Shown one piece after another: positions 60,120-64,000 of a DNA stretch of 64,000 nucleotides. Under the pieces are notes generated by a model. It was not told the DNA's origin, ran no database searches, and was given only the letters and a program-made list of their open reading frames with translations. The position numbers and the translations under genes are program-made. The stretch comes from an uncultured Bacteroidales bacterium (GTDB lineage: Bacteria > Bacteroidota > Bacteroidia > Bacteroidales > UBA932): contig ONKO01000010.1 of NCBI GenBank assembly GCA_900318445.1, positions 81,599 through 145,598 on the forward strand, in the 5' to 3' direction. Every line of letters starts with the position of its first letter. The stretch's first letter is position 1.

Positions 60120-61686
60120 CGCCTGCAAGCAGCAGTAGGAACAGGAACACGCTGCACCTTCCCACCATATCTCCATACCGCACGAAGAAACTCTCCCCTG
60201 AGAGGAGTTCCACCGTGCCCTCCAGGACAGCATCCTGCCACCAGGGCGTGCGTTCCACCACCTTTCCGCGCGGGTCGATGATGGCGCTGATGCCGGTGTT
60301 GCCGCAGCGGGCCACCCATCGGCGTGTCTCGATGGCACGCAGCCGGCTGTAGCTGAGGTGCTGCCTGTACCCGGGCGTATCTCCCCACCAGGCATCGTTG
60401 GTGATGACGGCAAGAAGCTTCGCCCCCTTCCTTACATAGCCGGCGCAGTGCTCCGGATAGACGGACTCGTAGCAGATAGCCGTTCCAATCCCGTCCAGGC
60501 AGGAAATTTCCTTCTGCCCCACGTCTTTTCCCATCAGGCTTCCGCCCAGAAGGTTCTCAAGGGGCATGAACACGCGGGGATAGGGAGTGAGTTCCACGCC
60601 CACCACCAGCTTGGACTTGTGGTAAATGGAATAGCGTGCGCTGGTATCCATGAGGACGGCGGAATTGTGCGCGGTATACCACAGGTGCCGGCCGTCGGGC
60701 CGGGCGCCCAGGTCGTAGGAGCAAAGATTGGGGGCCGCGTACGAGAGCGTACGGTCGTAAGAAGACGCGCCAAAAAGGATGCGGGCCGATGGATGCTGCC
60801 GCAGGAAGGCCTGGAACCGCTGATAGGTAAGGTTCCCGCGGATATCGTCGGTGAAAAGCTGCGGCGTGAAGGTCTCGGGGGCCAGCACCAGGACCTCGCT
60901 GCTGTCCGAGGGCCAGTGGGCCTTTTCCAGCTGCGCGAGGAAGCGAAGGTCCTGCTCCTCCTGCGTCAGGGACTCAAATTTCTCGTAAGGATCCAGATTG
61001 GGCTGGCCGATGACCACCCGAAGCGGCGTCCCCTCCTCCTCGAAGGAGAGGCAGGCCGACCAAACCATCGGCCCGAAAACCGCAGCGACGGCGCCGGCAA
61101 GGGCGGCGGCACGCGCTTTCCCGTTCCAGCCGGCGACGCGGCCGTCGGAGAGGGCCACCATGATCCCGAAGAGGGAAAGGTTGGACGCCCACACCCAGAG
61201 CGAACCGCCCAGTGTGCCCAGCACGGAATACCACTGCACCAGGCCGGTACTCTCTGCAAAGGCATTGCCCAGCACCAGCCAGGGCCAGGAAATCTGGGCC
61301 GATGTAAGATAGAACCGCTCCCAGGCCAGCCAGGCCGCAGCCAGGTAGATGTACGGGAGCACACCGCTCACCTTGCGCCTGACCCAGCGGAAACTGCCGA
61401 AGACAACGCTCATCTGGAGCGCATTTGCGAGGATGGCAAAGACAGCGCCCCCCACCGTGGCACCGCCCACCCACCAGGTTGTGACGGCATTCCACAGCAC
61501 AAAGGTTCCGTAATGCCACCAGAAGAAATGCCGGCACTTGTACTCTGCCGCCAGCCGTTCCATGACAAGAAGCGGAAGCAGGCCGGCAAGGGCTGTCCAT
61601 CCCATGTGCGGCACCAGCCAGGGCAAGCTCATGAGAAGTGTAAAGGAAAGCGCCAGGGCGGCGAATATGAGAGGCATCCTACGCAT
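60076..61686 (-). CDS. lnt: Apolipoprotein N-acyltransferase
   Basis: This 536-residue inner-membrane enzyme adds the third acyl chain to lipoproteins. About six N-terminal helices precede a nitrilase domain with the Glu-Lys-Cys triad: glutamate in VLVLAPETFTPQLF near 280, lysine in SIYHKSKLVVGVELTPYPR near 365, and cysteine in IGTAICYESVYPEHCAGY near 415, followed by LAVITNDAWWGDTPGYRQHL. All residues are present. It overlaps the 3' end of the upstream convergent gene by 44 bases. Several lipoproteins in this window are its likely substrates. Confidence 0.94.
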   Translation of the reverse strand: MRRMPLIFAALALSFTLLMSLPWLVPHMGWTALAGLLPLLVMERLAAEYKCRHFFWWHYGTFVLWNAVTTWWVGGATVGGAVFAILANALQMSVVFGSFRWVRRKVSGVLPYIYLAAAWLAWERFYLTSAQISWPWLVLGNAFAESTGLVQWYSVLGTLGGSLWVWASNLSLFGIMVALSDGRVAGWNGKARAAALAGAVAAVFGPMVWSACLSFEEEGTPLRVVIGQPNLDPYEKFESLTQEEQDLRFLAQLEKAHWPSDSSEVLVLAPETFTPQLFTDDIRGNLTYQRFQAFLRQHPSARILFGASSYDRTLSYAAPNLCSYDLGARPDGRHLWYTAHNSAVLMDTSARYSIYHKSKLVVGVELTPYPRVFMPLENLLGGSLMGKDVGQKEISCLDGIGTAICYESVYPEHCAGYVRKGAKLLAVITNDAWWGDTPGYRQHLSYSRLRAIETRRWVARCGNTGISAIIDPRGKVVERTPWWQDAVLEGTVELLSGESFFVRYGDMVGRCSVFLFLLLLAGAISSAVRPGKAKRS

Positions 61687-61693
61687 AGGTAGA

Positions 61694-61701
61694 CAAAGTT
61701 A
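61694..61701 (-). promoter_or_regulatory. Putative promoter -7 box for lnt
   Basis: CAAAGTTA on the plus strand is TAACTTTG on the minus strand. The lnt start codon at 61686 is 7 bases beyond, again consistent with a leaderless or near-leaderless transcript. Confidence 0.5.
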
Positions 61702-61726
61702 TGAATTATTTTCGTAAATTCGCAGG

Positions 61727-62512
61727 ATGAAACGACTGTTTATGAAACTCAAAGATAACTGGATCGCGAGAAACCTTCTGCTCGCAGCCGCCTTTATTAT
61801 CGTACTCATCATTGCCGCCTCTATCCTTCTCCGCGTGGTCACCAAACACGGGAAGACGGTGACGGCCCCGGACTTCACCAACCTCACCGTGGCCGAGGCA
61901 CAGGAGCTGGCTCACAGCAGCCACGTGTCCGTGAAGGTGGTAGACTCCGTATTTGTGCGCCGTCTCAGCGGCGGTGTCGTGTACCGCCAGCTTCCCAAGG
62001 CGGGCTCCAAGGTCAAGGAAGGCCGCAGCATCTTCCTCACCATCAACTCGGTGGTCCCCCGCAAAGTGGTCATGCCCAACCTGTACGGCTATTCCGTCAC
62101 CGAAGCCCGCAGCGAGCTCCAGAACCGGGGCCTAAACATGGGCTACCTTAATTATGTAAGGGACATCGCCACCAACACGGTGCTGGAACAGATGGTAGAC
62201 GGCGTGGAGGTGAAAGCCGGAGATCTTGTAGTGAGCGGTTCCACCGTAGACCTTACCGTTGCCGTAGCCAGCGAGGACAACCGCACGGAGGTTCCCAGTG
62301 TCATCGGCCTCAAATATGTGAGCGCCGTAGATGCCCTCCATGACAAATTCCTCAATGTGGGAACGGTACGCTTCGACCCCGACATCCGCACCTACGCAGA
62401 CTCCGTCAACGCTGTCGTATACAAGCAGGAAGCAACCGGACAGTCCAGGAGCCTCGGCTCCCGCATTGCCATTTCCCTCACCCTTGACACCTCTAAACTT
62501 CCGGCCAAATGA
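61727..62512 (+). CDS. Membrane-anchored PASTA-domain protein
   Basis: This 261-residue protein has one membrane helix at residues 17-37 (LLLAAAFIIVLIIAASILLR) and three PASTA repeats outside: VTAPDFTNLTVAEAQELAHS (near 45), VVMPNLYGYSVTEARSELQN (near 115) and EVPSVIGLKYVSAVDALHDK (near 185). PASTA domains bind peptidoglycan fragments in Ser/Thr kinases and PBPs, but there is no kinase or transpeptidase here. It overlaps rluD by 4 bases, a gene order common in Bacteroidota. A weak -7 box (TAAATTCG, 61715-61722) lies just before it. Confidence 0.9.
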   Translation: MKRLFMKLKDNWIARNLLLAAAFIIVLIIAASILLRVVTKHGKTVTAPDFTNLTVAEAQELAHSSHVSVKVVDSVFVRRLSGGVVYRQLPKAGSKVKEGRSIFLTINSVVPRKVVMPNLYGYSVTEARSELQNRGLNMGYLNYVRDIATNTVLEQMVDGVEVKAGDLVVSGSTVDLTVAVASEDNRTEVPSVIGLKYVSAVDALHDKFLNVGTVRFDPDIRTYADSVNAVVYKQEATGQSRSLGSRIAISLTLDTSKLPAK

Positions 62513-63573
62513 CCCAGACGGAGCCCATGGACTTAACCGCTCTGCAAAGCGGCCGGCCGGAGGCCACAGAGTCTTGTGAGGACACCATGTTCGAGCACTT
62601 CCGGATTGTGGTAGACAAAGGCCAGGAGCCGCTCCGGGTAGACAAATTCATTTCCACGCATCAGGAAGACACGTCCCGGCACCGCGTGCAGCAGGCCATC
62701 AAGCTGGGCTACGTGCTGGTGAACGACAAACCCGTGAAGGCCAACTACATCGTGCGCCCCTGTGACATCGTAAAGTTCGTGATGCCCTACGAGCGCCGCG
62801 GAACGGAAATTCTTCCGGAAAACATTCCTCTCGATATCGTTTACGAAGATGACGACGTACTGGTGGTGAACAAGCCCGCCGGCATGGTGGTGCATCCCGG
62901 TCACGGCAACTACAACGGCACACTGGTCAATGCCCTGGCCTATTACCTCCACCTCTCCCCCGACGTGGAAGACGAACGCATGGGCGTGCTGGTGCACCGC
63001 ATCGACAAAGACACCAGCGGCCTTCTGGTGGTGGCCAAGAACCCCGCCGCCCAGCTTCATCTGGCCGACCAATTCTTCGTCCACTCCATCGACCGCATCT
63101 ACACGGCCGTGGTATGGGGCAACATTCCGGAGGACGAAGGCACCATTTCGGGCACCATCGGCCGGGATCCCAACGACCGCCTGCGCTTCCGCGTGTACGA
63201 AGACCCCGAAAAGGGCAAATGGGCCGTCACGCACTGGCGGGTGCTGGAGCGCTACGGTTTCATTACCGTGGTGGAGTGCCGCCTGGAGACCGGCCGCACG
63301 CACCAGATCCGCGTGCACATGAGCTCCATCGGCCATCCCCTCTTCAACGACGAACGGTACGGCGGGTCCGAGATTCGCCAGGGCACCATCTACGCCAAAT
63401 ACCGCCAGTTCATCCAGAACTGCTTCGCCCTCTGTCCCCGGCAGGCACTCCACGCCCGCACGCTGGGCTTCACCCATCCCGTGACCGGCGCCCGGCTGCA
63501 TTTTGAAGCGCCTCTTCCCGCCGACATGGCCGCCCTCATTGAGAAATGGCGGGGGTATGTAGCTGGCATTTAA
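62509..63573 (+). CDS. RluD-type 23S rRNA pseudouridine synthase
   Basis: This 354-residue protein has an N-terminal S4 RNA-binding domain (RVDKFISTHQEDTSRHRVQQ) and the RluA-family catalytic domain with the aspartate in VLVHRIDKDTSGLLVVAKN near residue 170, and ETGRTHQIRVHMSSIGHPLF near 265. The family isomerises uridines in 23S rRNA helix 69 or similar sites; assignment to RluD rather than RluC is by overall build only. The N-terminal 25 residues (MTQTEPMDLTALQS) are an unconserved extension. Its ATG overlaps the PASTA gene stop. Confidence 0.9.
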   Translation: MTQTEPMDLTALQSGRPEATESCEDTMFEHFRIVVDKGQEPLRVDKFISTHQEDTSRHRVQQAIKLGYVLVNDKPVKANYIVRPCDIVKFVMPYERRGTEILPENIPLDIVYEDDDVLVVNKPAGMVVHPGHGNYNGTLVNALAYYLHLSPDVEDERMGVLVHRIDKDTSGLLVVAKNPAAQLHLADQFFVHSIDRIYTAVVWGNIPEDEGTISGTIGRDPNDRLRFRVYEDPEKGKWAVTHWRVLERYGFITVVECRLETGRTHQIRVHMSSIGHPLFNDERYGGSEIRQGTIYAKYRQFIQNCFALCPRQALHARTLGFTHPVTGARLHFEAPLPADMAALIEKWRGYVAGI

Positions 63574-63607
63574 TGCAAGAAATATTTGGTTTTCAAGGAA
63601 AAATCCG

Positions 63608-63709
63608 TATCTTTGCAGTCCAAAATTTTTAGATGACCGCTAAGCTCAGTCAAGACCTGCCGCAAAGGGCAGGCGCTTACGGCCCAAAACTTTAACAAGT
63701 TTTTGTACA
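63608..63709 (+). promoter_or_regulatory. Promoter box and leader of rplU
   Basis: TATCTTTG (63608-63615) is followed by a leader of about 90 bases. The leader has a CCTGCC-GCAAA-GGCAGG-type hairpin near 63655-63673 and then a poly-A/T stretch before the ATG. It may be an autoregulatory ribosomal leader; no known motif was recognised. Confidence 0.45.
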
Positions 63710-64000
63710 ATGTACGCAATTGTTGACATTGCAAGCCAGCAGTTTAAAGTAGAAGCTGGCATGGATATCTTCGTCAACCGCCTCGCGGCCAAGAACGGAG
63801 AATCCGTGGAGTTCGACAAGGTGCTCCTCGTGGACAATGAGGGCAAAGTAAAGGTCGGCACTCCTTACGTGGAGGGAGCAAAGGTAACCGCCACCGTCCT
63901 GGACGATGACGCCAAAGCCAAGAAAGTGCTCGTATTCAAGAAAATTCGTCGCAAGGGTTTCCAGACGCTGAATGGCCATCGCCAGAAGCTCACCAAGATC
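63710..64000 (+). CDS. rplU: Ribosomal protein bL21, N-terminal 97 residues
   Basis: The first 97 codons are in the window and the gene runs off the right edge. MYAIVDIASQQFKVEAGMDI, then VNRLAAKNGESVEFDKVLLV and the conserved KKIRRKGFQTLNGHRQKLTK block identify bL21, a 50S protein that binds 23S rRNA. rpmA would be expected next. Confidence 0.95.
   Translation, partial: MYAIVDIASQQFKVEAGMDIFVNRLAAKNGESVEFDKVLLVDNEGKVKVGTPYVEGAKVTATVLDDDAKAKKVLVFKKIRRKGFQTLNGHRQKLTKI

Larger units (their letters stand above)
197..63334. repeat. Dispersed octamer GGCCGATG / CATCGGCC, about 71 copies
   Basis: A hand count finds 38 GGCCGATG and 33 CATCGGCC between 197 and 63334, spread through the whole window. 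Independent base composition at 57 % GC predicts about 3. Examples are 197, 2667, 6318, 13748, 16977, 22257, 28152, 35323, 36260, 43283, 48294, 53753, 58533 and 63327. GGCCGATA (13), GGCCGATT (12) and GGCCGATC (3) are far rarer. It lies mostly inside genes, in every reading frame. Confidence 0.8.

Noticed and set aside
197-63334. Chi-like or FtsK-orienting role for the octamer
   Set aside because: Such motifs are skewed to one strand per replichore; here the two orientations are about equal. This was not fully excluded, since the window is only 64 kb.

Overview
The window is about 64 kb of a GC-rich (roughly 57 %) chromosome from the Bacteroidota, most likely the order Bacteroidales. Three things point there. 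Promoter -7 boxes of the form TAnnTTTG lie in front of many genes. The gene content is typical (NAD synthase with ExoVII, paired PspC proteins with PadR, a glycogen cluster with a GT3-type synthase, RNase G beside a tiny Lys/Arg-rich ribosomal-type protein). Shine-Dalgarno sequences are largely absent. The genus cannot be fixed from sequence alone; Alistipes-like or uncultured gut Bacteroidales would fit the GC.

Layout. 1-6.7 kb: dksA-type fragment, ileS, cvpA, then a leftward operon greA / HIT protein / TlpA-like lipoprotein / tsaB. 6.7-9.0 kb: an accessory islet with a REP-associated (Y1, HUH) transposase and a partner gene, bracketed by inverted arrays of GTCGCAGGT repeats with a 22-bp period. 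9-21 kb: ribF, interrupted in frame by palindromic repeats, and a five-gene leftward glycogen cluster (branching enzyme, debranching enzyme, GT4 transferase, GH57 amylase, and a fused glycogen synthase-glucan phosphorylase). 21-30 kb: nadE, xseB, xseA, der, a phosphoethanolamine transferase-like enzyme, a PHP phosphoesterase, prs and engB leftward; tadA and a DJ-1 protein rightward. 30-40 kb: zinc peptidase, alr, rng, small basic protein, HU, then lon-ung-coaD and a two-thioredoxin protein. 40-55 kb: tRNA-Gln, aspA, the PspC-PadR-PspC cluster, fumarase, ispH, cmk, a HTH-less NtrC-type regulator with a large AsmA protein, prmA, a lipase-like lipoprotein and a small barrel protein. 55-56.7 kb: tRNA-Leu followed by an AT-richer islet with palindromic repeats and a frameshifted rhuM. 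56.7-64 kb: ridA, dsbD, an exported unknown, lnt, a PASTA protein, rluD and the start of rplU.

Most genes are housekeeping: translation and tRNA modification, cofactors (FAD, NAD, CoA), nucleotide supply, envelope assembly, and storage glucan metabolism. The unusual material lies in the repeats. First, the octamer GGCCGATG (or CATCGGCC) occurs about 70 times by hand count, about 1.1 per kb, in both orientations and in all reading frames, where composition predicts about three. Synonymous codon choice switches to create it, so it looks like a selected genomic word comparable in density to DNA-uptake sequences. Second, the transposase islet has a symmetrical two-armed repeat architecture. Third, palindromic repeats have entered ribF without breaking the frame, and several other hairpin families sit beside tRNAs and between convergent genes.

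Coordinates, motif positions and counts were read by eye. Family assignments rest on recognised motifs, not on database searches.
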